A DNA stretch of 64,000 nucleotides from Filimonas zeae (GTDB taxonomy: Bacteria > Bacteroidota > Bacteroidia > Chitinophagales > Chitinophagaceae): NCBI RefSeq assembly GCF_014641615.1, contig NZ_BMIB01000002.1:248001-312000 (forward strand), given 5' to 3'. Of the stretch, positions 53,371-63,684 are shown piece after piece (positions within the stretch are counted from its first letter, which is position 1; each line of letters starts with the position of its first letter). The translations under genes were made by a program, and so were the position numbers. The notes beneath the pieces were generated by a model. The model did not search any database. It was not told where the DNA came from and saw nothing but the letters and a program-made list of their open reading frames with translations.

Positions 53371-53387
53371 GTTATTACGCCAATAAC
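53371..53387. promoter_or_regulatory. Inverted repeat in the AraC-SDR intergenic region
   Basis: GTTATT-ACGCC-AATAAC, perfect 6-base arms, 54 bases before the SDR start and just upstream of TACTTTG, a possible -7 element. A regulator site is plausible. Confidence 0.35.
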
Positions 53388-53404
53388 AGGGATATGTTCG
53401 AATT

Positions 53405-54349
53405 TCAAAGATGGGCGGGTGCCGCTACGTTTTTACGGAAAGCGGTGGGTGTTACCTGGGCTTTTTTGCTGAAAAACGAAGTAAAAGCTGCATGGCCGGA
53501 AAAGCCCAGTCCGTAGCTGATGGTATTAATATCCCAATCCGTTTGCACCAGCAGCGATTTGGCTTCGTACAGCAGCCGGTCCAGTATATGCTCCCGCAGG
53601 GTTTTACCGGTGTGGTTTTTCACCAGGGCGTTCAGGTAATTGGGATGAACGTTCAGCTGACCAGCAAATTCGGCAGCTGTTTTTATTTTAATAGTGTCAT
53701 CGGGTGTTTTTACCTGAAAGGCAGATTCCAGCAGAGATAAAAAACCGTAGATATGCCCGAACTGCTCCGTTACCTGCACCTGTGCCAGCTGTTTTCCGGC
53801 CCTTTTAGCCTCCAGCAGCAGCATTTGTAAATGCAACAGAATTGCCTGCTTTTTATCGTCATTCGGCCCACGCTCCTCTTTCAGCATCTGCTCAAAATAA
53901 CCGTTAACAGTAGTGGATTGTTCCGGCGTTAACTGCACTACGGCCTGCGATGGCTGAAAATATGGATACTGCCGGAACAGCTGTGCCACATGCGCTGCAT
54001 CGTGCCCAAAATACGCCGGGTGTATCAGGCAGAAATGCCCGCCGGTTTCCTGAGAAGTGGTTTGCCAGGACATGATTTCATCCGGATGCAGAAAAGCAAT
54101 TTCACCCGGCCCCATTTCATACTGATGCAGCCCGATGGTAAGCACACCCGTACCGGAAGTCATATGAAAAATTTTATAGAACTGCCGGCGGTTGGGTGAT
54201 ATATAATCTATAACCGGATAGTTATCGCGGTTTTCGATGGTAAAATAAGCAGCATTAACAGGATAATGCTGCACCTGCAGCAGCGGAACCTTATAGTTAA
54301 AATGTGCAAAGGACTCCAGTTGCAGCCGTGGGATATCAGGTTTTTCCAT
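53405..54349 (-). CDS. AraC-family transcriptional regulator
   Basis: 314 residues. The N-terminal cupin-like sensor has FYKIFHMTSGTGVLTIGLHQ, then YEMGPGEIAFLHPDEIMSW, and the C-terminal DNA-binding part has TAAEFAGQLNVHPNYLNALV and the second HTH TDWDINTISYGLGFSGHAAF followed by FFSKKAQVTPTAFRKN. Upstream of the SDR gene on the same strand with 87 bases between them. The upstream neighbour is the arabinan locus, from which it is separated by a terminator. Confidence 0.9.
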   Translation of the reverse strand: MEKPDIPRLQLESFAHFNYKVPLLQVQHYPVNAAYFTIENRDNYPVIDYISPNRRQFYKIFHMTSGTGVLTIGLHQYEMGPGEIAFLHPDEIMSWQTTSQETGGHFCLIHPAYFGHDAAHVAQLFRQYPYFQPSQAVVQLTPEQSTTVNGYFEQMLKEERGPNDDKKQAILLHLQMLLLEAKRAGKQLAQVQVTEQFGHIYGFLSLLESAFQVKTPDDTIKIKTAAEFAGQLNVHPNYLNALVKNHTGKTLREHILDRLLYEAKSLLVQTDWDINTISYGLGFSGHAAFTSFFSKKAQVTPTAFRKNVAAPAHL

Positions 54350-54384
54350 ACCCCAAAATTAAAACTAACCCGGCATAAAATAAG

Positions 54385-54412
54385 GACGCCGCAGTCAACT
54401 GACCGCGGCGCC
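54385..54412 (-). terminator. Terminator of the arabinan locus
   Basis: On the minus strand GGCGCCGCGGTCA-GT-TGACTGCGGCGTC forms a 13-bp stem with two G:T pairs, followed by CTTATTTTAT. It lies 20 bases after the GH51 stop. Confidence 0.7.
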
Positions 54413-54432
54413 TGCTTTACTGGTTAAAAACA

Positions 54433-56427
54433 CTACATTTTCAGCTTCAGCACTGCAAAAGAATAAGGTGCCGCTGTATAATTCAGTTTATTCTTACCGG
54501 TAAGGGTAATATTAGTGGTTTTAGGGCTCACTGCTTCCGGCTGCTCAAAAGAGTTGATGCTCCATAAGGTTTCACTGCCCAGGGTGGTAAGCGAAACGGT
54601 CTTATTCAGTTTAGCAGCGCCTTCCACCACTACATCACGCGTTTGTGTGCGGGAAGAAGCATTTACAATTTTTACAATAATCTCTTTGCTTTTCTGATCT
54701 ACTACAGCAGATATATATAAACTATCCTGCCCCTTCACTGCTTCTCCATTCCACAATGCCGGCACCACATGGGTACCCTTGTTAAGACTGTACAGTTGCT
54801 GTACATAATAACTGGGCGTACCGTACGATTGCAGGTTGTTTACCCAAATAAGATCGGGTGTCCACTGCCAGCCATCGGCATGGGCAAACAGCGGTGCATA
54901 AGAAGCCATATGTACTACCGCCGCATTGCGCTCCAGCCCCGTCATAAAAGCAGCTTCTGCCACTGCAGCCTGCCAGTTGTTCTGTCTTTTGCCATCTACT
55001 ACCTTATCGCTATGGCCTGCATATTCACCGCCGAATATTTTAGCACCGTTGCGGGGGTAGCTATCGTACCGGCCGGCATTGGCCAGAAACCAGGAGGGAT
55101 TGCGGTAATAGTGCTCATCTATAATATCCGCCTTCATTTCGCGCAGTTCGGTATTCAGATAGTCGAATCGTTTACCATCCGGATCGGTTCCGCTGCTGGT
55201 TACGATTTTAAAATCAGGATATTTTGCTTTAATAGCCTTCATAAACAACTGCAGCCTTTCTACATATTGCGGGCCGTAGTTTTCATTACCCACGCCCATC
55301 ATAGTAAGGTTAAAAGGTGCGGGATGTCCCATGGCTGCACGCTTTTTACCCCATGTGGTATTTACATCGCCATTGGCAAACTCAATCAGGTCCAGCGCAT
55401 CCTGAATATAAGGGTCCAGCTGATCCAGCGGTACCAGCTCTGAGGTATTGAACTGGCAGGCCATACCACAGTTGAGTATAGGCAAAGGTGCAGCACCAAT
55501 ATCCTCAGCCAGCTGAAAGTATTCAAAAAAGCCCAGGCCAAAGGTTTGAAAATAATCTGGTGCCGCGCGGTGTGCAAACTCAAAATTCCAGCGGTTGATA
55601 ATCAACTGGCGCTCATCTAACGCACCAATGGTTTTTTTCCACTGGTAGCGCTGGCTGAGGTCGAACCCTTCTACAATACAACCACCGGGAAAGCGGATAA
55701 AACCGGGTTTCATATCAGCCAGCTTTTGTACCATATCCGCACGCATGCCGCCGGGGCGGCCCTTCCAGGTATCAGCAGGAAACAGGGAGATCATATCCAG
55801 ATCCATACTACCGCTGCCCGTAAATGTAATACGAAGGCGGCCCTTGGAAGCACTGTCCGATGCTGTAAAACTTACGGCTGCTTTTTGCCAGCCCTCGCCC
55901 GTAGCAGGGGTTTGCACAGTAGCAGTACCAATGGTTTTATCTTCGTTATTGAGCAATTCCAGCGAAAGGCTGAGGCCGGCAGCAGGCTGGCGATACTGCA
56001 AAGAAAAATCGTAACGCAGGCCTTTTTTAATGCCCATGCCACGGAATCCTTCATTGGTAACAGCCAGATTACCACCGGCGGCCTTTTTAGTCACACGCAG
56101 AAAACGGGGGTTGGGCGTATTTTTTTCTAACCGGTTCAATACCTGTAAAGCACCCTCATCAAAAAAATCCTGCTGCACCTGCCAGCCCATCAGCGGTTTT
56201 AAAAATTCAAACGAGCGGTTTTTAATCAGCTCTGCATAAATACCACCATCAGCACCCATATTAATATCTTCAAAAAACACACCCCACATGGTAGGCTGCA
56301 CTTCCGATACCAGCTGATTTGCTTTAACCACCACAGGCGGCTGTTGCTGCGCCTGCACATAACCGGCAGCCGCTATACAAGCCGCAAGCAATACATGTTT
56401 ACCATTCATTCCTGTTCGTTTAATCAT
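54433..56427 (-). CDS. Alpha-L-arabinofuranosidase, GH51
   Basis: 664 residues with a signal peptide (HVLLAACIAAAGYVQAQQQ), so it acts in the periplasm or outside. GH51 features: MWGVFFEDINMGADGGIYAE near residue 45, IRFPGGCIVEGFDLSQRYQW near 250, the acid/base Glu in MMGVGNENYGPQYVERL near 375 and the nucleophile Glu in KIFGGEYAGHSD near 470. It releases terminal arabinofuranose from arabinan or arabinoxylan oligosaccharides. It is the last gene of the SusC/SusD operon, starting 9 bases after the GH43 gene; an ATG six codons in is an alternative start. Confidence 0.93.
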   Translation of the reverse strand: MIKRTGMNGKHVLLAACIAAAGYVQAQQQPPVVVKANQLVSEVQPTMWGVFFEDINMGADGGIYAELIKNRSFEFLKPLMGWQVQQDFFDEGALQVLNRLEKNTPNPRFLRVTKKAAGGNLAVTNEGFRGMGIKKGLRYDFSLQYRQPAAGLSLSLELLNNEDKTIGTATVQTPATGEGWQKAAVSFTASDSASKGRLRITFTGSGSMDLDMISLFPADTWKGRPGGMRADMVQKLADMKPGFIRFPGGCIVEGFDLSQRYQWKKTIGALDERQLIINRWNFEFAHRAAPDYFQTFGLGFFEYFQLAEDIGAAPLPILNCGMACQFNTSELVPLDQLDPYIQDALDLIEFANGDVNTTWGKKRAAMGHPAPFNLTMMGVGNENYGPQYVERLQLFMKAIKAKYPDFKIVTSSGTDPDGKRFDYLNTELREMKADIIDEHYYRNPSWFLANAGRYDSYPRNGAKIFGGEYAGHSDKVVDGKRQNNWQAAVAEAAFMTGLERNAAVVHMASYAPLFAHADGWQWTPDLIWVNNLQSYGTPSYYVQQLYSLNKGTHVVPALWNGEAVKGQDSLYISAVVDQKSKEIIVKIVNASSRTQTRDVVVEGAAKLNKTVSLTTLGSETLWSINSFEQPEAVSPKTTNITLTGKNKLNYTAAPYSFAVLKLKM

Positions 56428-56436
56428 GTGATTGTA

Positions 56437-57468
56437 TTATTTCTTTACCGCCGTAACACCCTCAGAGGTCATTACCACGCGCTGCAGGGTTCCATCCCGG
56501 TTATAACGAAGCGCATCTACACAAACGCTGCGGCGGAAACTGCCGCCCTGCGTGTTGATAGCTCCGTTGTGATAAATGAAATACGATTTACCCTTGTAAT
56601 CGATAATAGCCTGGTGATTGGTATTGCTATTGCCTGCTATTTCATTCAGGATACCCTTGTATTGCCAGGGGCCGTGAATGTTCTTACTCATAGCATATAC
56701 AATCTTCTCCGGAAAACCCGAAGCATAAGACAGGTAGTACCAGCCATTCTTTTTATGTATCCACGGAGCCTCGGTAAATGCAGGCAAATCTACTACCTGA
56801 ATATCGCCATCCAACTCCGTCATATTCTCTTTCAGCTTTGCATAATAACATTTGGTATTGCCCCAGAACAGATAAGCCTGTCCATCATCGTCTATAATAA
56901 CCGTAGGATCAATATCATCCCAGCTGATGGTGGCAGCTTTTGTCATATCATTCGTTACCAGTGCAGAACCACGCGCATCAACAAAAGGACCGGTGGGGCT
57001 ATCACTTACCGCCACCCCAATGGCTTTACCCCTTACCGTAGCATGCTCTACCGCTACATACCAGTAAAACTTTCCGTTGCGCTCTATTACCTGCGATGCC
57101 CATGCATCATCCTTTGCCCAGGTAAACTGCTTTACGTTCAAGGGGCTGGGGTGTTCCTGCCAGTTTACAAAATCGGTAGTGCTAAAGCAAAGCCACTCGT
57201 GCATTTCGTAAAACTCTTTACCCGGCGGGGCCACATCGTGCCCTGCATATACATATACACGGCCATCGTGCACCAGCGCAGCCGGATCGGCCGTATACTT
57301 ATGCTGTATTACCGGGTTGCCTTTTGCTACAAAACTGGTGTCTACAGCCGGGGCCTTACCGGCCCCGGCTGCGTTCAGCACAGCAGCGCTTTGAGAAGCG
57401 TTAGAAGTTTGTGCCTGACCATGAACAGCAACACCTACACAAGCTATAACAGCATAGCAAATTCGCAT
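56437..57468 (-). CDS. Glycoside hydrolase GH43, probable arabinofuranosidase/exo-arabinanase
   Basis: 343 residues with a signal peptide (ICYAVIACVGVAVHGQAQ). The five-bladed propeller catalytic triad is visible: the base Asp in IQHKYTADPAALVHDGRVYV, the pKa-modulating Asp in SWDDIDPTVIIDDDGQAYLF and the acid Glu in LPAFTEAPWIHKKNGWYYLS. The subfamily cannot be fixed by eye; in this setting it should cleave arabinose-containing side chains or oligosaccharides. It follows the larger GH43 gene by 15 bases. Confidence 0.9.
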   Translation of the reverse strand: MRICYAVIACVGVAVHGQAQTSNASQSAAVLNAAGAGKAPAVDTSFVAKGNPVIQHKYTADPAALVHDGRVYVYAGHDVAPPGKEFYEMHEWLCFSTTDFVNWQEHPSPLNVKQFTWAKDDAWASQVIERNGKFYWYVAVEHATVRGKAIGVAVSDSPTGPFVDARGSALVTNDMTKAATISWDDIDPTVIIDDDGQAYLFWGNTKCYYAKLKENMTELDGDIQVVDLPAFTEAPWIHKKNGWYYLSYASGFPEKIVYAMSKNIHGPWQYKGILNEIAGNSNTNHQAIIDYKGKSYFIYHNGAINTQGGSFRRSVCVDALRYNRDGTLQRVVMTSEGVTAVKK

Positions 57469-57483
57469 ATCTCTTCTATTTTA

Positions 57484-58962
57484 TTATTTCTTCTTAGCCC
57501 ATATAACCGTACCACCTCCATTAAAACCTGTAAGTACAATAGTGGAAGTTTTTTTACTTTCCCAATCACGCTCGCGCGATACATGTAACTTGTCAATAAA
57601 CTGCCCGTTGTTCCAGCGCAACTCCAGCCAGGGAGCATTGTACACCCATGTATTGTTGGCCGCGCCGTTAATTTTACCATCCGCATTCAGCGTGCTGTTA
57701 AACGCCACGGAATACTGAGGGTCCTGCTGTTCCAGTTCGTAACCTGGCACTACCGTATAGCCCAGTACCACCTGATCGTAATCGCCTGCAATTTCTGCCG
57801 CTGTTACGGCATTATCAGGTACGTTGGCGTAACGCTCCGGCGATACCAGTGGCCAGCCATCTGGTGTCCAGAATATTTTGCGCACATGCATTACCATAAA
57901 CGCACGGTTAACCGCAGGCCTGCCCTGGTGTGCCATAAAAAAGTTACCGCTGCCATCAGAAAATATCGAACAATGCGATACACCTGCCCAGCCACCATGA
58001 TCGGAAAACTTATAGGGTGCCAGTATCATTGGGCCATTATCAGCCTGATTATCTGCATCTACCCCATTCCAGTCCAGAAACGGACCATCCGGTTTATCGC
58101 TGCGGAATACGCGTACATTGTACTTGGTGCTTAACCAATCGTACGCAACAAACAGATAATACTTCTTCGTATCGGGGTTATAAATAATCTCCGGCCCTTC
58201 CAGGTTACCGTTATACATGCCATTGGTTCTGCCACGGCGCACTACACGTTTACCTTTATCGCCGGTAGTGGCAGCAAGCCCTGTGGCAGGGTTCAGCTTT
58301 ACTTCAAACAAACCATCCCAGGCAGAGCCATACACCATCCAATGCTCACCTGCCGGAGTAACCACCACGGTAGGGTCAATGGCATTGGTGCCGGGATAAC
58401 CATCTGTAGAAGTAACCGCCAGCCCCTTTTCTGTCCACGGCCCTTCGGGTGAGGTAGCAGTAGCCAGGCCAATAGCACTTACGCGGAAGGCATTGGAGGC
58501 AAGGGAATAATACAGCCGGTACTCATTACCCACCCTCAAAATATAAGGCGCCCACAACCCTGCATTGGGTGTGCCGCCATTAGCAGTAATAAACTGCGAG
58601 CCCATGGCTGGCAGGCCTTTAAACACCCAGCCCACAAACTCCCACTCCACCAGATCTCTGGATTTACGTACCTGTATACCTGCGGGTGCCGCTGCGCCAA
58701 AAGCCACATCGGTACTGTAGGAGTAATACCAGTCGCCCGCTTTAATAACCGATGGGTCGTGTACGTTGTAAGGCCCCCACTGGTGGCTCATTTCCAGCGG
58801 GGCTACACTCTCATAAGTATCGTTGATATTATTGATATTGAAAGGCACTTTTACCACAGGCGGGTCTGTCATATTCAAATCGTCAAACGCATTTTTACGG
58901 CAGCCCAATGATGTTAATGCCAGGCCTGCGATCAGGCTATACTTCTTTATTTCAGCAATCAT
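57484..58962 (-). CDS. Endo-arabinanase-like GH43 lipoprotein
   Basis: 492 residues. Lipoprotein signal with Cys after SLIAGLALTSLG, so it is probably surface-exposed next to SusD. The GH43 triad lies in PYNVHDPSVIKAGDWYYSYS, NAIDPTVVVTPAGEHWM and NGNLEGPEIIYNPDTKKYYL. The wording near the first Asp and the extra C-terminal beta domain (VVPGYELEQQDPQYSVAFNS, WLELRWNNG) are those of endo-1,5-alpha-L-arabinanases. It would cut arabinan at the cell surface into oligosaccharides for SusC import. Confidence 0.9.
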   Translation of the reverse strand: MIAEIKKYSLIAGLALTSLGCRKNAFDDLNMTDPPVVKVPFNINNINDTYESVAPLEMSHQWGPYNVHDPSVIKAGDWYYSYSTDVAFGAAAPAGIQVRKSRDLVEWEFVGWVFKGLPAMGSQFITANGGTPNAGLWAPYILRVGNEYRLYYSLASNAFRVSAIGLATATSPEGPWTEKGLAVTSTDGYPGTNAIDPTVVVTPAGEHWMVYGSAWDGLFEVKLNPATGLAATTGDKGKRVVRRGRTNGMYNGNLEGPEIIYNPDTKKYYLFVAYDWLSTKYNVRVFRSDKPDGPFLDWNGVDADNQADNGPMILAPYKFSDHGGWAGVSHCSIFSDGSGNFFMAHQGRPAVNRAFMVMHVRKIFWTPDGWPLVSPERYANVPDNAVTAAEIAGDYDQVVLGYTVVPGYELEQQDPQYSVAFNSTLNADGKINGAANNTWVYNAPWLELRWNNGQFIDKLHVSRERDWESKKTSTIVLTGFNGGGTVIWAKKK

Positions 58963-58994
58963 AATTTGTTTTTTAATGCACGCACAAATACGGC

Positions 58995-60545
58995 TTAGTT
59001 GGCAGGATTGGGTTTCAGATTCACATTCACATCCAGTTCAGCCTGTGGTATAGGTAAGTACTCCTTGCCTGCCCTCCAGGTATTAAAGTCGTTGTCGTGC
59101 GTTTTCAGCTCTGCCAGTTTAGCAGCATCATACAACCATCCCCAGCGGATAATATCGTTGATACGGATAGATTCTATGGCAAACTCCAGGGCTCTTTCAT
59201 GCGCCAGCTGATCTCTCATCTGCGGCTTGCTTAAACCCGGCTTAGCAGTGGCCAGATCAGGCAGTTTGGCGCGGGTACGTACACGCTGAATAAAAGGATA
59301 GGCTTCTGCTGTACGGTCCAGCTCGTTCAGTGCTTCGGCATGCATCAGCAATATATCTGCAAAACGCAGCACGCGGTAGTTGATGCCGGAGTTTTCCTGA
59401 TCATCATTACCCGGCCAGTTTAAACCATCGTGGGTATACTTACGGGGATAGATAGCTGTTTGTGCATGTGGCCAGGCATTACCATATACCGTAGTGGAAT
59501 TATCTGCCGGCTCGTAAGAAGCAATAGTAGCCAGCAGGCGCGGATCGCTTTTGCCATCTATGGTTTTTTCCAGTTTATACTCGTTATAAATCCAGCGGCT
59601 GGGCAAAAAGTCGGAATAACCATAACCATCCTGCGCATAGGTACGGCCGGTGCTGCTTACCTGTTTCCAGTTGGCATTGGGCTCGCCACCATAGTTCATT
59701 ACCGTACCACCCACCTGATCCGGCTGGCCAAACTGTACTTCAAACAACGACTCTGCATTGTTCTCATTAATCTCTTTAAAGTTATCGCGGTAATCGGCCA
59801 TCAGCGAATAAGTGCCGTATGTACCGGCAATAATGGGTTGAAATTCGTTAGCCGCTTCCTGCCAGTTTTTACGGTACAGATAGGCTTTACCCAGCATACC
59901 GGCGGCAGCGCCTTTGGTAGCCCGGCCAATATGGCCTGCATCCGGCCCGCTGATGCCCTGGTAAGTATTGGGCAGCCTGTCTTTAGCCGCTTTAAAATCG
60001 TCTGTAATCTGTTTCCACAACACTTCTTCTGTAGCAGTGGCCGGATAAAAATCAGCCGAAGAAGGTGGCGGCGTAGTAACCACCGGCACTATCTTATACA
60101 TACAGGCCAGGTTAAAGTAGGCCAGCCCGCGTAAAAAATAAGCCTGCCCCAGCAAACGCTTTTTCAGTTCTTCATCCATAGTAATACCGGGTACATTGGC
60201 CAGCACCTGATTGGCACGCCACACCATCTGATAATGGGCACCCCATACCCATGCAACCGGGCCGGATGTAGTAGGTATTATAAAGCTGCCTATCTGCACC
60301 AGATCACCCCAGGGGCTATCGCCATAAAAATCATCGCCCCGGCCATCATTTAGTGCCGGGTACATACGCATGTAGGTACCATCCTGTATTAAACTGTTAT
60401 AAATAGCGTTGGTACCTGCCAGCGCATCGTTGGCATTGCGCCAGTACACCTCAATAGTAGGTACGTTGGGGTTTACGAGATCGAGCTTTTTGTCACAACC
60501 TGTGGCCAGCAACGATAACGATATATAGTATAATAATTTTTTCAT
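58995..60545 (-). CDS. SusD/RagB-family glycan-binding lipoprotein
   Basis: 516 residues. Lipobox Cys after LLYYISLSLLATG. The SusD pattern includes LDLVNPNVPTIEVYWRNAND, a TPR-like region LKKRLLGQAYFLRGLAYFNL, GRATKGAAAGMLGKAYLYRK and the C-terminal DILLMHAEALNELDRTAEAY, then IIRWGWLYDAAKLAELK. It covers the SusC barrel and captures the oligosaccharide. It follows susC by 32 bases. Confidence 0.95.
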   Translation of the reverse strand: MKKLLYYISLSLLATGCDKKLDLVNPNVPTIEVYWRNANDALAGTNAIYNSLIQDGTYMRMYPALNDGRGDDFYGDSPWGDLVQIGSFIIPTTSGPVAWVWGAHYQMVWRANQVLANVPGITMDEELKKRLLGQAYFLRGLAYFNLACMYKIVPVVTTPPPSSADFYPATATEEVLWKQITDDFKAAKDRLPNTYQGISGPDAGHIGRATKGAAAGMLGKAYLYRKNWQEAANEFQPIIAGTYGTYSLMADYRDNFKEINENNAESLFEVQFGQPDQVGGTVMNYGGEPNANWKQVSSTGRTYAQDGYGYSDFLPSRWIYNEYKLEKTIDGKSDPRLLATIASYEPADNSTTVYGNAWPHAQTAIYPRKYTHDGLNWPGNDDQENSGINYRVLRFADILLMHAEALNELDRTAEAYPFIQRVRTRAKLPDLATAKPGLSKPQMRDQLAHERALEFAIESIRINDIIRWGWLYDAAKLAELKTHDNDFNTWRAGKEYLPIPQAELDVNVNLKPNPAN

Positions 60546-60577
60546 TATGCATTTTTTAAACCGTGGTAATCAAAAAA

Positions 60578-63500
60578 TCAGAAAGCAGCCTGTACGCCAA
60601 ACATAATGGTACGCGGTGTGGGGTAAGAACCGGCATCAAAACCGGGCTCCCATACACGGGTTCTGGCAAAATCAGGATTAAAGCTTTTATACCCCTGAAA
60701 GGTGTACACGTTCTGCGCAGTAACGTATACCCGCAGGCTTTGTACAGCTGCACCAAACAGTTTTTTAGGCAGCGTATAACCCAGCGCCAGCGTATTAATG
60801 CGCAGGTAATCACCTTTCTGCAACCAGCCTTTACGGTCGCTGTCGCGGCCATTCTGGTTAGGATCGTTGGCTGCCAGGCGGGAATACTCGTTGCCCGGGT
60901 TCTGTGGCGTCCAGCGGTTCAGCGCATCTTCATGATAGTTGATATAATCCGTAGTATGCATTAATGCGCGGTACAGCGAGCTGTTGATTACATTACCACC
61001 GGCACCGGAAGCAAACAGGGTAAAATCAAAACCTTTGTAACCGGCTGTAAAATTGATACCAAAGTTGTACTTAGGCAGAGAGTTGCCCAGTGTGGTACGG
61101 TCGTACGCATCAATTACATTATCCGGCACTCCCTGTGGCCCGCTGATATCTTTAAAGCGGAAATCGCCGGGGGCCGTACCTGCATTCTGAAAAGCGTGTT
61201 TGTTAATTTCATCCTGATTCTGGAATATTCCATCAGTTACCCAGCCATAATGCTGCCCCATGGTTTCGCCCACTCTGGTAAGAAAACCACCTACAATACG
61301 CTGGCTGCGGTTACCACCCAGCTCCAGTACGCGGTTGCTTAAAGTGGTAAAGTTGGCACTGATATCATACGTAAACGCCCCTTTGCGGTGGTGGTAGGCT
61401 GCGGTTATTTCCACACCATAGTTACGTAAGGAGGCCGCATTGGTAAGCACACTGGTATTGGTAGAACCTACTGAGGTGGGAATAGGAATATCAACCAGCA
61501 GGTTGGTGCTCTTGTTGTTGTAATACTCAGCAGTAACATCAAACTTACCATCCAGTAATACCGCATCAAAACCAATATTAGTAGTGGTTTTGGTTTCCCA
61601 CTGAATGTTAGGATCTACTACCTGCGTTTGCAGGCCGCCAATTACACGCGTGCCATTGAAGTTATATACAATATTGGGGTTGAGATAAGCCTGATACAGG
61701 TAGTTACCGATGTTGGCATTACCTAACTGGCCCCATCCACCTCTTATTTTAAGATCGCTGATGAAAGAAGGCAATTTGATAAACGCTTCTTTACTTACAC
61801 GCCATCCGGCAGAAACACCAGGGAAGTAACCATACTTATTCACCTTAGAAAAACGGGAAGAACCATCTCTGCGGAAGTTGGCAGTAAGCAGGTATTTATC
61901 TGCATAGCTATAGTTCAACCTGCCAAACACACCATAAAAGCTATAATCGAACTGGTTACCGGCAGTGGTTTTATTATCCCCGTTATCCAGCACGGTAAAA
62001 TCAGGATCTACGTTTTCAGCATGTGAGTAACGGTTCAGCGTAGTGTTTTTAGTATAGCTGGTACCTGTTACTACATTCAGTGTATGCTTACCTGCATTCA
62101 TATCATAGGTAAGGAAATTCTCTACCAGCGCATTGGTATAAGTACGGGAGTTATCATCCAGCCGGCTGATTCCCTGCTTGAAGAAGAAACCCAGATCAAA
62201 TACGGGTTGATACAGGAAGTCGCGCGCAATTGTTTTATCGTAACTGAGGTTAAGCCGGTATTTAAGGCTGTGGCCACGTAGCTTCAGCAGCTGTGCCTCG
62301 CCCCATATAATACCAAACGCACGGTCAACCTCGGTAAAGTTGGTAAACAGGTTGTTCACCGCCACTACGTTCAGTGATATCGCTCTTTGCAGATCGGACT
62401 GTGTGCCGCCATAGCCCTGGGGCATAGTGGGATCGTACACCTTCATGGTAGGAATATTAATAACCAGATCGTTGATGAGCGGGGGCCTGCCACCGGTAAG
62501 CACATCGGTACGATACGTCAGCGAGTTTTCCTTAGAGTGGGTGTAAGAAAGCGATTGCCCAAAGCGGAAAATGCCTTTTTCTTCTGTAAGGTTAAAGCGG
62601 GCTGTGTAGCGGGTATAATCCGGGCCATTACCCACAATAGTGCCCTGCTGCCTGAAATAATCCAGCGAAGCGTTATAGGTAGCATTAGCGCCGCCACCGC
62701 TCAGGTTAAGGTTGTGGTTGGTACGGTGGCCGGTTTTCAAACCTTCCTTCTGCCAGTCCACATCCACATCGTTTATATACTTCGGGTTCTGCGGGTCGTT
62801 AGCCGGTGCTACCGTTTGCCCGCCGTTTATCTGCGATTCGTTGTTGAGCATCTGGTAGCCTACGCGGTTGGCTACCGGTATTTTCTGCGCTACATTATCC
62901 ACACCATAATAGCCGCTGTATTCTACTTTCATCGGCATATTCTTTTTACCCTGGCGGGTGGTAATAATAATAACGCCGTTGGCACCATTGGCACCGTAAA
63001 TAGCAGCAGCAGTACCATCTTTCAGTACCTGCATACTTTCTATATCATTAGGGCTGAAGTCCCGCGGCGGGTTCAGCAGCATTACACCATCCACCACATA
63101 AAGCGGTGTCTGGTTGCCAAACGTGGTAGTACCCCTGATTTGAATGACGGGCATGGCACCTGGCTGGCCATCGTTGGTAACCGTAATACCGGAAGTGCGC
63201 CCCTGCAGTAACTGCCCCACATCGCTGGCAGATACCTTTTTTAATTCTTTAGGGTTTACCACGGCAACCGCACCCGTAAGGTCTTTTTTACGTTGCGAGC
63301 CGTAACCCACTACTACTACATCTTCCAGCGCATCAGCCTTAGACACCAGCAATACCGATAACTGCCGCATGTCTTCCACAGTCACTTCTTTTTCTGCAAA
63401 ACTTACGTGTGTAATAACCAGCACCTGGCCTTTGGTGGCGCTGATACTGAAACGGCCCTGATCGTCTGTTACTACCGCCTGCGTGGTACCTTTTACGGCA

Positions 63501-63655
63501 ACCGTAGCGGCAGAAACGGGGCTACCTTTATCGTTGGTAACTGTACCGGTAACCTTACCGGCGTCCTGCGCCTGTAACAAAACAGGCATTAATAACAGAA
63601 AGGCATAAAGCCAGCCTGTAAACAGATTCCTTCGCTGTACAATGGATTCCTTCAT
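60578..63655 (-). CDS. SusC/RagA-family TonB-dependent outer-membrane transporter
   Basis: 1025 residues. Signal peptide (LYAFLLLMPVLLQAQ), a carboxypeptidase-regulatory-like domain (GTVTNDKGSPVSAATVAVKG), the TonB-box/SusC signature LEDVVVVGYGSQRKKDLTGA, the plug (YVVDGVMLLNPPRDFSPNDI, AAIYGANGANGVIIITTRQG) and a 22-strand barrel ending in PRTIMFGVQAAF. It imports oligosaccharides with energy from TonB. First gene of the locus; a TAGTTTG/TTTG promoter candidate is at 63685-63716. Confidence 0.96.
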   Translation of the reverse strand: MKESIVQRRNLFTGWLYAFLLLMPVLLQAQDAGKVTGTVTNDKGSPVSAATVAVKGTTQAVVTDDQGRFSISATKGQVLVITHVSFAEKEVTVEDMRQLSVLLVSKADALEDVVVVGYGSQRKKDLTGAVAVVNPKELKKVSASDVGQLLQGRTSGITVTNDGQPGAMPVIQIRGTTTFGNQTPLYVVDGVMLLNPPRDFSPNDIESMQVLKDGTAAAIYGANGANGVIIITTRQGKKNMPMKVEYSGYYGVDNVAQKIPVANRVGYQMLNNESQINGGQTVAPANDPQNPKYINDVDVDWQKEGLKTGHRTNHNLNLSGGGANATYNASLDYFRQQGTIVGNGPDYTRYTARFNLTEEKGIFRFGQSLSYTHSKENSLTYRTDVLTGGRPPLINDLVINIPTMKVYDPTMPQGYGGTQSDLQRAISLNVVAVNNLFTNFTEVDRAFGIIWGEAQLLKLRGHSLKYRLNLSYDKTIARDFLYQPVFDLGFFFKQGISRLDDNSRTYTNALVENFLTYDMNAGKHTLNVVTGTSYTKNTTLNRYSHAENVDPDFTVLDNGDNKTTAGNQFDYSFYGVFGRLNYSYADKYLLTANFRRDGSSRFSKVNKYGYFPGVSAGWRVSKEAFIKLPSFISDLKIRGGWGQLGNANIGNYLYQAYLNPNIVYNFNGTRVIGGLQTQVVDPNIQWETKTTTNIGFDAVLLDGKFDVTAEYYNNKSTNLLVDIPIPTSVGSTNTSVLTNAASLRNYGVEITAAYHHRKGAFTYDISANFTTLSNRVLELGGNRSQRIVGGFLTRVGETMGQHYGWVTDGIFQNQDEINKHAFQNAGTAPGDFRFKDISGPQGVPDNVIDAYDRTTLGNSLPKYNFGINFTAGYKGFDFTLFASGAGGNVINSSLYRALMHTTDYINYHEDALNRWTPQNPGNEYSRLAANDPNQNGRDSDRKGWLQKGDYLRINTLALGYTLPKKLFGAAVQSLRVYVTAQNVYTFQGYKSFNPDFARTRVWEPGFDAGSYPTPRTIMFGVQAAF

Positions 63656-63684
63656 ATGGCAGTTGTTTAAACTAAACTTGATGA

